Below, piece after piece: positions 51,810 to 60,567 of a stretch of DNA of 64,000 bases (positions are counted from its first letter, which is position 1; each line of letters opens with the position of its first letter). Under the pieces are notes generated by a model that did no database searches, had not been told where the DNA came from, and was given only the letters and a program-made list of their open reading frames with translations. This DNA comes from Mycolicibacterium porcinum (GTDB lineage Bacteria; Actinomycetota; Actinomycetes; Mycobacteriales; Mycobacteriaceae). Position numbers and translations under genes: made by a program. Location: contig MVIG01000013.1 of the NCBI GenBank assembly GCA_002086835.1, positions 62,001 to 126,000 on the forward strand, read 5' to 3'.

Positions 51810-52483
51810 AGCGTCAGGTGTCGCGAGGCGCTCGCAGCCTGCCGGCGCAGAGATTTCACCGCGGCGGCCGGATCGGCCGCGCTGTACACCGCGGAGCCCG
51901 CCACGAAGCAGTCGACGCCTGCCTCGGCGGCCTGCTCGATGGTGTCGGCGTTGATGCCGCCGTCGATCTCGACGACGATGGTCAGCTCGCCGGAGTCGAC
52001 GAGCCGGCGCGCAGTGCTCACCTTAGAGAGCACCTCCGGGATGAACTTCTGCCCGCCGAATCCGGGCTCGACCGACATCACGAGCAGTGTGTCGAACTCC
52101 TTGAGGATCTCCAGGTACGGCTCCAGCGGGGTGCCCGGCTTCACCGAAAGGCCTGCCTTGGCACCGGCGGCGCGGATATCGCGGGCCACGCCGATCGGGT
52201 TGTCGGTCGCCTCGGCGTGGAACGTGACGTTGTAGGCACCAGCCTCGGCGTACGGCGGCGCCCAGCGCTCGGGCTGGTCGATCATCAGGTGGCAGTCCAT
52301 CGGGATGTCGGTCGCCTTGAGCAGGGACTCCACCACCGGCAGACCCAACGTGAGGTTGGGGACGAAATGGTTGTCCATCACGTCCACGTGCAGCCAGTCG
52401 GCACCGGCCACCGCGGCGACCTCATCGGACAGCCGAGCGAAGTCAGCGGACAGGATGGACGGGGCGATGAGGGGTTCTGCCAT
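51806..52483 (-). CDS. rpe: Ribulose-phosphate 3-epimerase
   Basis: This enzyme converts ribulose-5-phosphate to xylulose-5-phosphate, supplying transketolase. The 225-residue TIM barrel has the start [10 protein letters not shown] (7-16), the metal-binding [13 protein letters not shown] (about 32-44) and DCHLMI, and the C-terminal phosphate loop EIDGGIN and VAGSAVY. ATG 52483 gives the family N-terminus; the longer in-frame reading to 52528 overlaps rsmB and was rejected. Confidence 0.95.
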   Translation of the reverse strand: MAEPLIAPSILSADFARLSDEVAAVAGADWLHVDVMDNHFVPNLTLGLPVVESLLKATDIPMDCHLMIDQPERWAPPYAEAGAYNVTFHAEATDNPIGVARDIRAAGAKAGLSVKPGTPLEPYLEILKEFDTLLVMSVEPGFGGQKFIPEVLSKVSTARRLVDSGELTIVVEIDGGINADTIEQAAEAGVDCFVAGSAVYSAADPAAAVKSLRRQAASASRHLTL

Positions 52484-52520
52484 GGCGGTCAGCCTATCTT
52501 GACGGTCTTCGCGCAAGCGC

Positions 52521-53930
52521 TCAGACAACCTTCAGGGCTGCACTGAACATCGCATCGGTCCCGTGCCGGTGCGGCCACAGCTGGACGTGCGGGCCGTCGC
52601 CGAGGTCGTCGGCCGGGGCAAACAACTCCCGGGTGTCGAGCTGGGTCACCGGATGCCGGCGCACCGCGTCGGCCACCACCCCGACGGTTTCGGCCAGGTG
52701 CGGCGAACAGGTCGCGTAGAGGACCACGCCGCCGGGCCGGGTCAGGGCGATGGCCGCGGCAAGAAGTTCACGCTGCAGTTTCGCCAGGCCGGGCACGTCG
52801 CCGGGCTGACGGCGCCACCGGGCCTCCGGGCGTCGGCGCAGCGCGCCCAGACCGGTACAGGGGGCGTCGACCAGGACCCGGTCGAAGCCGGGTTCCAGAC
52901 CGGATTCCCGCCCGTCCACACGGCGCACGTCGACGTCGAGGCCACGCGTGTTCTCCTCGACCAGATCGGCACGCCGCGGCGCGGGCTCGACCGCGGTCAC
53001 GCGCGCGCCCGAGGCCGCACCGATGGCGGCCAGCAGTGCGGTCTTACCGCCCGGGCCGGCGCACAGATCGAGCCAGCGACCGTTGTCCGGGCCGTCGAGT
53101 TCGGCCAAGGTCAGTGCGCGGGCCACCAGCTGGCTGCCCTCGTCCTGCACCTGGGCGGCACCGTCGCGCACCGCGGCCAGCCGTCCGGGATCACCGCCCG
53201 GCAGATACACCGCATAAGGCGAGTAGCGGCCCACGGTGCCGTCGGCCTGAGCGGCCAGCTCGGCTGCGGTCAGCGCGGTGGGCCGGGCCGCGAGGTGGAC
53301 CACCGGACGTTCGTCGTCACTGGTCAGCAGCGCGTCGAGTTCACCGGCCCGGGCTCCGAGCGCATCGGTGAAGGCCTGGGCGATCCACCGCGGGTGGGCG
53401 TGCAGGAAGGCGGCATGCCCGACCGGGTCGGTGGCGGCCGGCGGCGCCAGCTGCTCCATCCACTCGGCCTCGGTGCTTCGGGAGATGGTCCGCAGCACAC
53501 CGTTGACGAAACCGGCCCGGGCCGAGTCGAATTCGATGCCGGCCTGCTCGACGGTGGTGGACACCGCGGCGTGCGGTTCGACCCGGGTCCGCAGGAGTTG
53601 ATAGGTGCCCAGGCGCAACAGGTCGAGCAGCACGGGATCGATCCGCTCGGGCGGACGCCCGGCCGCCGCGGCGATGACCGCGTCGAGCAGCCCCCGGGTC
53701 CGGCAGGCGCCGTAGGTCAATTCGGTGGCGAAAGCTGCGTCGCGGCCCTCGATCCCGCGCTCCCGCAGCAGTGCGGGCAGGGCCAGGTTGGCGTAGGAGT
53801 CACGCTCCGACACCGCGCGCAGCACGTCGAATGCCGCCCGGCGGGCCGGGTCCAGTGGGGTGCGGCGATGTTGGCGGTTGCGTTGCGGTGCCCGGTTCGT
53901 CCTGTTCGGCCGGTTCGGCGGATTGCTCAT
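52521..53930 (-). CDS. rsmB: 16S rRNA m5C967 methyltransferase (RsmB/Fmu family)
   Basis: This 469-residue protein has an N-terminal NusB-like RNA-binding domain (about 25-165) and a C-terminal SAM-dependent methyltransferase, with the SAM loop [14 protein letters not shown] (about 285-298), [16 protein letters not shown] and the catalytic cysteine in YATCSP. The first 25 residues are an asparagine/arginine/proline-rich tail with low complexity. It overlaps the fmt stop by 4 bases. Confidence 0.94.
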   Translation of the reverse strand: MSNPPNRPNRTNRAPQRNRQHRRTPLDPARRAAFDVLRAVSERDSYANLALPALLRERGIEGRDAAFATELTYGACRTRGLLDAVIAAAAGRPPERIDPVLLDLLRLGTYQLLRTRVEPHAAVSTTVEQAGIEFDSARAGFVNGVLRTISRSTEAEWMEQLAPPAATDPVGHAAFLHAHPRWIAQAFTDALGARAGELDALLTSDDERPVVHLAARPTALTAAELAAQADGTVGRYSPYAVYLPGGDPGRLAAVRDGAAQVQDEGSQLVARALTLAELDGPDNGRWLDLCAGPGGKTALLAAIGAASGARVTAVEPAPRRADLVEENTRGLDVDVRRVDGRESGLEPGFDRVLVDAPCTGLGALRRRPEARWRRQPGDVPGLAKLQRELLAAAIALTRPGGVVLYATCSPHLAETVGVVADAVRRHPVTQLDTRELFAPADDLGDGPHVQLWPHRHGTDAMFSAALKVV

Positions 53931-54856
53931 GATGCCCGCACCGATTCGTCGAGCCGTGCGCCGCGGGCCCAGTCGGCGGCGTTCATGAGTTTCTTGCCTG
54001 GCGGCTGGATCTGCCCCAGCAGGACCGGTTGCGACGCGGTGCCGACCAGCACCGCGTTGCGTTCGACGCGGATTTCACCGGGCGCCAACGAATCTCGCGC
54101 GTGCTCCACCGTGACGGGACCGACCTTGACCCGCAGATCCCCGATCATCGTCCAGGCACCGGGATTCGGGGTGACGGCGCGGATCTGCCGGTCGATGACG
54201 TGGGCCGGCAGGTCCCAGCGCACCCGGGCTGACTCCACGCTGATCTTGGGTGCCAGGCTGACGCCGTCCTCGGGCTGTGGCACCGCGGTCAGCGCGCCTT
54301 CGGCGATTCCGTCCAGCGTGGACTCCAACAGCGTCGCGCCCGAATCCGCAAGCCGCCCAAGCAGATCACCCGCCGTGTCGGTGTCGCGCACCCGCTCGGT
54401 GACCACCCCATAGACGGGACCGGAGTCGAGCGCCGGTTCGATGAGGAACGTCGTGGCACCAGTGACCTCGTCACCGGCCGCCAGGGAGGCCTGCACCGGC
54501 GCGGCCCCGCGCCAGGCGGGCAGCAGCGAGAAGTGCAGATTGATCCAGCCGTGCTTGGGCACCGCGAGCAGGCGCTCGCTCAGCAGGGCGCCGTAGGCCA
54601 CGACGGCGCAGCAGTCGGGTGCCAGCTCGGACAGCTCGGCGATGAACTCGTCGGAGTTGGGCTTGGCCGGCCGCAGGACCGGTATGTCGTGCTCGAGAGC
54701 CAGCTTCGCGACCGGCGACGGTGCGGGCTTGCCGCGCCGTCCGGCGGCCGCGTCGGGCCGGGTCAGGACCGCGACAACGTCGTGACGGGGCGAGTCGATC
54801 AGCCGCTGTAACGACGGGAGGGCGGGCTCTGGGGTTCCGGCAAAGACAAGACGCAC
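53927..54856 (-). CDS. fmt: Methionyl-tRNA formyltransferase
   Basis: This enzyme formylates initiator tRNA with 10-formyl-tetrahydrofolate; 309 residues. The N-terminus [16 protein letters not shown] (1-16) and the active-site stretch [16 protein letters not shown] (about 105-120, with the catalytic histidine) are typical; a valine/asparagine-rich formyl site follows. The GTG is 6 nt after TAGACT, so the mRNA is probably leaderless. It heads the fmt-rsmB-rpe-ribD operon. Confidence 0.96.
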   Translation of the reverse strand: MRLVFAGTPEPALPSLQRLIDSPRHDVVAVLTRPDAAAGRRGKPAPSPVAKLALEHDIPVLRPAKPNSDEFIAELSELAPDCCAVVAYGALLSERLLAVPKHGWINLHFSLLPAWRGAAPVQASLAAGDEVTGATTFLIEPALDSGPVYGVVTERVRDTDTAGDLLGRLADSGATLLESTLDGIAEGALTAVPQPEDGVSLAPKISVESARVRWDLPAHVIDRQIRAVTPNPGAWTMIGDLRVKVGPVTVEHARDSLAPGEIRVERNAVLVGTASQPVLLGQIQPPGKKLMNAADWARGARLDESVRAS

Positions 54857-54862
54857 CGAAAC

Positions 54863-54868
54863 AGTCTA
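54863..54868 (-). promoter_or_regulatory. -10 hexamer for leaderless fmt operon mRNA
   Basis: On the minus strand TAGACT is followed by 6 nt and the GTG start at 54856. The rest of the 184-bp gap to the DUF222 gene shows nothing else. Confidence 0.5.
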
Positions 54869-55040
54869 GGTATCCAGCCGGCTGCTCCCCTAATGCGTCG
54901 GCTCATCGATGTCGGGTCGGCGGTCTTGCATCCGGATGTCCTCAGCGCCACCGCAGAGCCGCGTTCACCGGCACGATTCCCCAAATAGGTGATTTCAATC
55001 ATGCTGCGCGTCAGCGTGGTTGTGATTGAGCGGGCGGCTT

Positions 55041-56603
55041 CTACCCTTCGTCAGCTTCGTCCGGGGGAACGAGAAGTTCCTCGGGGTGGAAGTGGTGGTT
55101 GAGGGTGTCTTGTCCGGTGTCCATCAGGGGCGGTGGGTGCCAGTGGATGCGGCCGGTGTCGGGGTCGACGGTGGTGGTCCAGCCGAGTCCGACCAGGCGG
55201 TTGTCGGGCCCGCAGCCCAGGCCGAGGTCGGGGGCGTCGGTGTGTCCGCCGTGTTGCCAGTCGGCCTCGGCGTGGTGGACCTCGCAGCGATCGGCGGCGG
55301 CGGTGCATCCGGGGCGGGTGCAGCCGCGGTCACGGTTGTAGAGCAGCAGGCGTTGTGCTTTGGTGGCCAGGCGTTTGGTGCGGGCCATGTAGAGCGGTTC
55401 GGCGGTGTGGTGTTTGTAGACGGTGAGGTAGTGGTAGCTGTGCTCTGCCAGCCTGATGAGGTCTGTCATGGGCATCCACAGCCCTGAGCCGGTGACCGCG
55501 ATGCCGGCGCCGGCTTCCAGTTCGGCCAGGGTCGTGGAGACCACCACCGTGACCGGCAGACCGCCATGCTGGCCGAGCCGTTTGGACATCAGGACTTCCC
55601 GTAGCGCCGCTTTGAGCGCGTCGTGGTTGCGCTGGGCCTGGGTTCGGGTGTCACGGTCGGCGGCCGTCTGCTGGGCTTGCCGCGCTTGAGCAGTGCCGTG
55701 CTCGTGAGAGGTCTGCCGCTCCTCGGAGGCGTCGAGTTCAGTCTCCTCATCAACGAGATCGGCGGCCTCGGAGTCGGTCACGTCAGTCCCGGGCACGCCG
55801 GGCTCAGCATCGGCGTCGGGGGTGTCGGCATGGTCGTCGAGCGGGTTCGGTGTGGGGTTGTGGACGGGTTCGGGGTCGGCGGGGTTGTTGATGCCGGGGG
55901 CACCCCACACGCCGGTGACCGTGGTCAGATACGCCGCGGTCTCGGGGTCCAGCCAGCCCTGGACATGCACCAGTCCGTCGGCGTCTTGTGTGCCGATGCG
56001 CAGCCCCCGCAGATGCGCTGCGACATCAGGGCTGTCGCCGTCCTGGTTGAGCAGATACATCAGTTTGTCTGCCGCGGCTTTGAGTGTTTCTGGGGTGTCG
56101 CGGGTCGCCGCGGCCACCAGGTCCGATTCGATCTGGCCGCGTTCGGCGGTGCTGACGTATTTTTCGGCCTTGGCCACGGTGTCGCGGATGATCGTGATGT
56201 GTTCTGTGTTGATCGTGCCCGCCAGCAGCGCCTGGGCGCAGGCGGGAAACAGCGGCTCCAACACCTCACCGCCGATGGCATAGCGCGGCCCGAGCGCGGC
56301 GGCCGCGGCCACCCGGCGGGAGGCTTCCTTGCCGCTGATCCGCATCCGGGTGGCCAGTACGTCTTTAAAAGATTTGCCGCCGATCTCGTGCGGGCTGGCC
56401 TGCGCCATCAGGGCGGCCTGCATCCGGTGATCGATCATCGCCTCGGTGCGGGCGAGCCGCTCCCGCTCCGACTGCAGAGCCAACAACTCCGCGGTGTCGA
56501 ACCCGGTGAAATCGACATCGACCAGCGCCGCGGTCGCGGCACGGTGGCCGGCCAGCACGGTCTGCACCGCGTCCTGGCTCTGCACCAATCCCGCCATCAC
56601 CAT
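55041..56603 (-). CDS. DUF222-HNH endonuclease domain protein (13E12 family-like)
   Basis: This 520-residue protein has an N-terminal DUF222 region (about 20-330), an acidic low-complexity linker (about 240-310) and a C-terminal HNH nuclease with CTRPGC, the core CEVHHAEADWQHGG and a downstream asparagine/histidine region. It resembles the M. tuberculosis REP13E12 family, several of which are induced by DNA damage. ATG 56603 was chosen because a TAGTGT hexamer lies 7 nt upstream, inside a perfect SOS box. It is absent from the conserved gene order and sits in the variable fmt-priA zone. Confidence 0.82.
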   Translation of the reverse strand: MVMAGLVQSQDAVQTVLAGHRAATAALVDVDFTGFDTAELLALQSERERLARTEAMIDHRMQAALMAQASPHEIGGKSFKDVLATRMRISGKEASRRVAAAAALGPRYAIGGEVLEPLFPACAQALLAGTINTEHITIIRDTVAKAEKYVSTAERGQIESDLVAAATRDTPETLKAAADKLMYLLNQDGDSPDVAAHLRGLRIGTQDADGLVHVQGWLDPETAAYLTTVTGVWGAPGINNPADPEPVHNPTPNPLDDHADTPDADAEPGVPGTDVTDSEAADLVDEETELDASEERQTSHEHGTAQARQAQQTAADRDTRTQAQRNHDALKAALREVLMSKRLGQHGGLPVTVVVSTTLAELEAGAGIAVTGSGLWMPMTDLIRLAEHSYHYLTVYKHHTAEPLYMARTKRLATKAQRLLLYNRDRGCTRPGCTAAADRCEVHHAEADWQHGGHTDAPDLGLGCGPDNRLVGLGWTTTVDPDTGRIHWHPPPLMDTGQDTLNHHFHPEELLVPPDEADEG

Positions 56604-56606
56604 AGT

Positions 56607-56622
56607 TCGAACACTAGTTCGA
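56607..56622. promoter_or_regulatory. LexA (SOS) box over the DUF222-HNH promoter
   Basis: TCGAACACTAGTTCGA fits the mycobacterial SOS box TCGAAC-N4-GTTCGA perfectly. Its centre forms the -10 hexamer TAGTGT (minus strand), 7 nt before the ATG, so LexA binding would block transcription directly. Confidence 0.8.
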
Positions 56623-56717
56623 TACCCCGACAAGACCCCCCAGGTTGGGACTGGTGAGACCAAAGTGATCAAAGTTTTTCCGACGAGCTCAGGTGGGTCT
56701 GCCTGGGGCCTCGAAGC

Positions 56718-57254
56718 TTATTGGGGCGCCTGGTAATACTCCCGCTCCGTCACCCCGGCCAGCGGGGCGAGGTACACCCACGGGATGGTTCCGACCAGCC
56801 GGTTGAGGGTGGCGACGGCATCGTTGTAGTACTGCCGGGCGAACGCCAGCTTGTTCTCGGTGTCGGCGAGATTCTCCTGCAAATTCAGGAAGTTGTTCGA
56901 CGAATTGAGTTGCGGATAGGACGATCCCAGCGCCATCACCCCGGTCAGCGCTGAGTCGAGATCATGTTCGGCGGCGCTGCGCTGTTGTACCGAGGCACCG
57001 CCGGTCGCCGAGGCCAGGGCCGCCTGGGCACTGCTGACCCGGCCGAGGACTGCCGTCTCGTGTGAGGCAAATGTCGCCACGGTCTGCACCAGTGCCGGGA
57101 TCAGCGCGGCCCGGCGGGTCAGCTCGACATCGATGCCGCTCAACGCCTCGGCGACGTGCACATCGGCCGCCCGCAGTTTGTTGTAGCCGACGACGAAGCC
57201 CACCAGCACCGCCACCGCGAGCACCAGTATCAGGACCAGCAGCAGCCTCACCAT
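56718..57254 (-). CDS. LemA family membrane protein
   Basis: This 178-residue protein has one N-terminal membrane helix (about 4-24) followed by the LemA helical domain, with IDVELTRRAALIPALVQTVATFASHE (in part: ELTRRAALIPALVQTV, about 47-62) and YPQLNSSNNFLNLQENLADTE-type core (LQENLADTENKLAFARQYYN). Function is not well defined. ATG 57254 gives the LemA N-terminus; a longer reading overlaps the DUF2207 gene. Its start overlaps the DUF2207 stop, the usual LemA/DUF2207 pairing. Confidence 0.85.
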   Translation of the reverse strand: MVRLLLVLILVLAVAVLVGFVVGYNKLRAADVHVAEALSGIDVELTRRAALIPALVQTVATFASHETAVLGRVSSAQAALASATGGASVQQRSAAEHDLDSALTGVMALGSSYPQLNSSNNFLNLQENLADTENKLAFARQYYNDAVATLNRLVGTIPWVYLAPLAGVTEREYYQAPQ

Positions 57255-59071
57255 GATCCGCCTCCTCCCCCTCCTCCGCCGCCGCCGCCACCACCGCCGG
57301 ACGACGACGACCCGCCGCCCGACGACGAGGACGAGGACGACTGCGAGGCTGTGTATGCCCCGATCGATGACGATAGTGCCGATTCGAAGCTGTCGAAGTC
57401 TGCACCGCCAGATCCGCCGGTGAAGCCGTGACTGGTGTCCGACGACGATGACGTCGAGTTGTACCAATCCGGTTGGGGCGCTGGATCGCCCATGGTGTCC
57501 TGGTACTTCTTCGCCCACAGCGCCGCGGTGCCGCCGGCCACGGCGAACGGAATGTAGGCCAGGTAGAGGTCTTTACGGGCGGCGAAGTCGAATCTGGTCT
57601 CCGCGGAATCGGTCGACAGCAGCCGGTGGAAACCCTGCGCCCGCGACCACAATTCCCGGCCCGCGGCCGTGCGCCGGGTCCCCACTCCGCCCCGCCAGCC
57701 ACGCACTGAGCAGAGGAAGAACGCCGCGAAGGGCAACCCCCACATCGTGATACCGAACCACAGGAAGAAACCCGCCAGGGCGGCGCAGAATGCCACCACA
57801 TTGGCGACGCGGATCCACAGTTCCTTGTGCCGCTTGACCATGAAGCCGCCGTCGAACGCCCACTTGCGCACTGCCACAGCCATATCAGCCTTGGCCTTGC
57901 TCAGCTTCTTGCCAGCTGTCGCGGTGTTCGTGGCGGAGAATTCGGCACCCACCGACATCACCTTGAGCGCCGCGGCCACGTCGATGCCGACCGGATCGAC
58001 ATCGGCCCACGCGGCCGGCTTCACGAGACCTCTGATCTTCCAGTGCTTGTCACTGACCTGCCGCAGCTCCACCAGGCCCTGCTCGGCGAGGTGGAACAGG
58101 GTCGCGCTCAGCCCGTTCTTGGGGACGGTCTCGGTGCGGATGAACTCGGTCTGCACCGGACCGAGCCCTTCCGGCGGCGCGTACTGCACCGGAAACCCCG
58201 GCGACGGTTCGATCGTGGTCCGCGTCCACAAGTGCGCGAGCAGTCCCATGCCGGCGGTCAACAGGGCGATCCAGCCCAGTGTGGGCACCGACCGGCCGAG
58301 AATCCGGTCCCACGTGTACGGCCACGGCAAGGTCGTCTGCGGCGGAGTCGCCACGTCGACGCCGGCCCGCAGCGTCACCGGGGTGTGGGGCTCGAGGCCG
58401 GTCGCCGCGAGCCGTACGGTGCTGCCGTCGATGCGCAGATCCGCACAGGCTGCACCGACGCCGAATCCGACACTGCACCCGGCTCCGGTCACCTCAGCGG
58501 GCAGGGTGACCGAGATGTCGGCCCGTTCGATGGTGTTGTTCCAGGCCGGCGCGACGACGTTCCAGTAGAAGGCCGAGCGCGCTTCGGGGTTGCCGGTGTT
58601 CGCGGCGAACTGACGTTGCGCGCCGACGGTGCCCGGGTCGAGGACCCCGTCGATCGTGTACCTCAGTTCGAAAACGTGGCTGCCCCAGTCCAAGGTGGTG
58701 GCGGGGTCACCGATCTTGGCCACCCGGAACCGCTTGCCGCTCTCCCACAGCAGTTCGTAGGGAATCGGCGATCCGTCCATCGTGATCGACGTGATCTCAG
58801 GTACCTGCCGCACGTGAGAATTGTTCTGATTCTGCACGTCCCAGTAGCGGAAGATGCCGTGCCGCCCGCCGGGGAAGTCTCCGGTGACGGTCTCGACCGC
58901 GTCCATCCGGCCGTCGGCGTCGACGGTGAAATCAGCCCGGTAGTCGGTGATCACCACCGGATCGGCCGGGCCCGGCGCGGCGCCTGAGCCCGAGCCGTTG
59001 AACAGCAGCGGCCACAGGAGACCAAAGGCGATGAGCCCCAACGCAAACAACCACGAGCACACCCGGCGCAT
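57248..59071 (-). CDS. DUF2207 domain membrane protein
   Basis: This 607-residue protein has a signal-like helix at 6-24, an extracellular beta-rich DUF2207 domain (about 40-240), then membrane helices near 270-290 and 440-510, and a cytoplasmic helical part. It ends in a serine/glycine low-complexity tail with a run of 14 glycines before SW, typical of this family. AGGAG lies 5 nt before ATG 59071. It pairs with the LemA gene by overlap. Role unknown; these pairs are often tied to envelope stress. Confidence 0.85.
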   Translation of the reverse strand: MRRVCSWLFALGLIAFGLLWPLLFNGSGSGAAPGPADPVVITDYRADFTVDADGRMDAVETVTGDFPGGRHGIFRYWDVQNQNNSHVRQVPEITSITMDGSPIPYELLWESGKRFRVAKIGDPATTLDWGSHVFELRYTIDGVLDPGTVGAQRQFAANTGNPEARSAFYWNVVAPAWNNTIERADISVTLPAEVTGAGCSVGFGVGAACADLRIDGSTVRLAATGLEPHTPVTLRAGVDVATPPQTTLPWPYTWDRILGRSVPTLGWIALLTAGMGLLAHLWTRTTIEPSPGFPVQYAPPEGLGPVQTEFIRTETVPKNGLSATLFHLAEQGLVELRQVSDKHWKIRGLVKPAAWADVDPVGIDVAAALKVMSVGAEFSATNTATAGKKLSKAKADMAVAVRKWAFDGGFMVKRHKELWIRVANVVAFCAALAGFFLWFGITMWGLPFAAFFLCSVRGWRGGVGTRRTAAGRELWSRAQGFHRLLSTDSAETRFDFAARKDLYLAYIPFAVAGGTAALWAKKYQDTMGDPAPQPDWYNSTSSSSDTSHGFTGGSGGADFDSFESALSSSIGAYTASQSSSSSSSGGGSSSSGGGGGGGGGGGGGGSW

Positions 59072-59119
59072 GGCAGCCTCCTGACTCAGCACTCACCGAC
59101 AACGGGTGAAGTATCCGCC

Positions 59120-59146
59120 CTACCCGATGTGCAGAGGGTCGATTTG
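59120..59146 (-). repeat. Duplicate of the priA 3' end, left copy of a 27-bp direct repeat
   Basis: Read on the minus strand this 27-bp stretch spells the last eight codons and stop of priA (QIDPLHIG). It matches 60541-60567 at 25 of 27 bases, and both differences are synonymous in the priA frame (CTG/CTA and CAC/CAT). It flanks the SDR-MarR pair on the side away from priA, like the distal att site of an integrated segment. Confidence 0.8.
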
Positions 59147-59163
59147 CTACGAAACTGGGAGGT

Positions 59164-59883
59164 CTACCGAGTGGTCCATTCGCCGCCGTTCACGGCGATG
59201 GTCTGCCCGGTGATTTGACGAGCCCCGGGCGATGCAAGAAACCGTACGGTGGCCGCAACATCGCTGGGCGCTCCCGCCCGATGTGTCATCGCGGCGTCGA
59301 TCAGGGCGTTCTTACGGTCGTCAGTGAGCTTGTCCCGGAAGAATTCCGTATCGGCGATGTAACCCGGCGAGACGATGTTGGCAGTGATGCCCCGACCACC
59401 GATCTGTCGGGCGAGGTCGACATTCCAGGACGCGACGGCAGCCTTGGCGGCTCCGTACGACCCGGCTCCCTTGTCAGCGGCGATCGAACCAATCGTGATG
59501 ATGGCTGACCCGCTGGGCATCGCGGGGAGCGCCGCCGTCGTCATCAGTACCGCTGTCAACAGGTTGCTGTCCACGTTCCGGCGCCAGGCCTCGGCGACGT
59601 CGGCCAACGTACACGGTTCATCCCGGTCGAAGTCGGTGTTGCCGCCGGCATTGTTGACCAATACGTCGACGGTGCCGACCTCTCGTGCGGCGCCGGCAGT
59701 CTGGTCTGGGTCGGTGCCGTCCATGGTGATGGCGCGGACCGAGCCCCTGATCTCGTCGACCGCCGTCTGGAGTACGTCCCGACGGCGGCCCGTGATGACA
59801 ACATCGCACCCCTCCGCAGCGAATTGAGCGGCAATCTCGCGACCAATTCCCGTGCCGCCACCGGTGACCATGACAGTGCGCAT
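59164..59883 (-). CDS. Short-chain dehydrogenase/reductase
   Basis: This 239-residue SDR has the cofactor motif TGGGTGIGREIAAQ (7-20), NNAGG (about 79), the catalytic serine in TIGSIA and the YGAAK pair (about 141-145), so it should be an active NAD(P)-dependent oxidoreductase. AGGGGAGA precedes the ATG. It is divergent from the MarR gene across a symmetrical operator and is the likely target of that regulator. The pair lies inside the segment flanked by the priA-end repeat. Substrate unknown. Confidence 0.88.
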   Translation of the reverse strand: MRTVMVTGGGTGIGREIAAQFAAEGCDVVITGRRRDVLQTAVDEIRGSVRAITMDGTDPDQTAGAAREVGTVDVLVNNAGGNTDFDRDEPCTLADVAEAWRRNVDSNLLTAVLMTTAALPAMPSGSAIITIGSIAADKGAGSYGAAKAAVASWNVDLARQIGGRGITANIVSPGYIADTEFFRDKLTDDRKNALIDAAMTHRAGAPSDVAATVRFLASPGARQITGQTIAVNGGEWTTR

Positions 59884-59893
59884 ACGCGTCTCC

Positions 59894-59931
59894 CCTGCTA
59901 ATGTTGTTTAGGTCTAAACGAGACTAGCAGG
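59894..59931. promoter_or_regulatory. Concentric palindrome between the SDR and MarR genes
   Basis: GTTTAG GT CTAAAC (59906-59919) and an outer pair CCTGCTA (59894-59900) / TAGCAGG (59925-59931) share the same centre, 59912.5. Together they give a 38-bp dyad-symmetric site in the 55-bp divergent gap. It is the likely MarR operator controlling both genes, and the outer arm also holds part of the AGGAG ribosome-binding site of the marR-type gene. Confidence 0.7.
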
Positions 59932-59938
59932 AGTGCCC

Positions 59939-60496
59939 ATGACGGCAACGCCAGAAGATCCCGTCGACGCGATCGCCGCGGCCTGGAAGCGTGAATTGCC
60001 CAATGTTCCAGTGCATTCGATCGGGATCGTGACGCGGGTATGGCACATCGCGAAGCTTCTCGGCGACGACCGGGCGCGGCTGTTGCGCGATCATCACGCG
60101 GACATGGCCACGCTAGATCTGCTGTCCACGTTGCGGCGCCGCGGCAAGCCATATCGCATGACCACCCGTGAGCTGGCGACTGCCTCACTCATCACCGCTG
60201 GGGCAATCACGCAACGCGTGGATCGGGCAGAAGCACAAGGTCTGGTCAAACGAACCGGCCGCCGCGAATCACGCACGGTTGACGTCGAACTCACCGCACG
60301 TGGCCGAGCTACGGTAGACGACCTTGTGGGCGCCGTACTCGCACGCGAGTGTGAGCTGCTCGACGGCCTACCGAGGCGCCAGCAAGAACAGCTCGAGCGC
60401 ACCCTCAGACTGCTGCTCGACCACCTGTCGACAGTTCTGGGCGCCGATCGGCAGCCCGGGCATGTCGGGCACTCCGGTACCGGTCATGGTCCGTAA
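59939..60496 (+). CDS. MarR-family transcriptional regulator
   Basis: This 185-residue regulator has the winged helix at about 50-120, with TRELATASLITAGAITQRVDRAE and the wing LVKRTGRRESRTVDVELTARG. AGGAG 5 nt upstream selects ATG 59939 over GTG 59933. It is divergent from the SDR gene and should control both through the palindrome between them. M. tuberculosis also has a MarR gene next to priA (Rv1404), but I cannot tell whether this is its orthologue. A short 44-bp spacer separates it from the convergent priA end. Confidence 0.9.
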   Translation: MTATPEDPVDAIAAAWKRELPNVPVHSIGIVTRVWHIAKLLGDDRARLLRDHHADMATLDLLSTLRRRGKPYRMTTRELATASLITAGAITQRVDRAEAQGLVKRTGRRESRTVDVELTARGRATVDDLVGAVLARECELLDGLPRRQQEQLERTLRLLLDHLSTVLGADRQPGHVGHSGTGHGP

Positions 60497-60540
60497 CGGT
60501 CCAACCCGACGGTTGCGCTGTCCATCGTCGCAGCAGCCGA

Positions 60541-60567
60541 CTACCCGATATGTAGAGGGTCGATTTG
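60541..60567 (-). repeat. priA 3' end, right copy of the 27-bp direct repeat
   Basis: This is the real priA terminus, including its stop codon. The matching copy at 59120-59146 lies 1,421 bp away in the same orientation, so the segment between them carries the SDR and MarR genes. Confidence 0.8.

Noticed and set aside
52563..54413. 616-codon plus-strand open frame opposite rsmB and fmt
   Set aside because: Shadow of two conserved genes; no recognisable motif.
57255..57350. Repeat or satellite at the serine/glycine-coding stretch
   Set aside because: It is the low-complexity tail normal for DUF2207 proteins, not a separate element.
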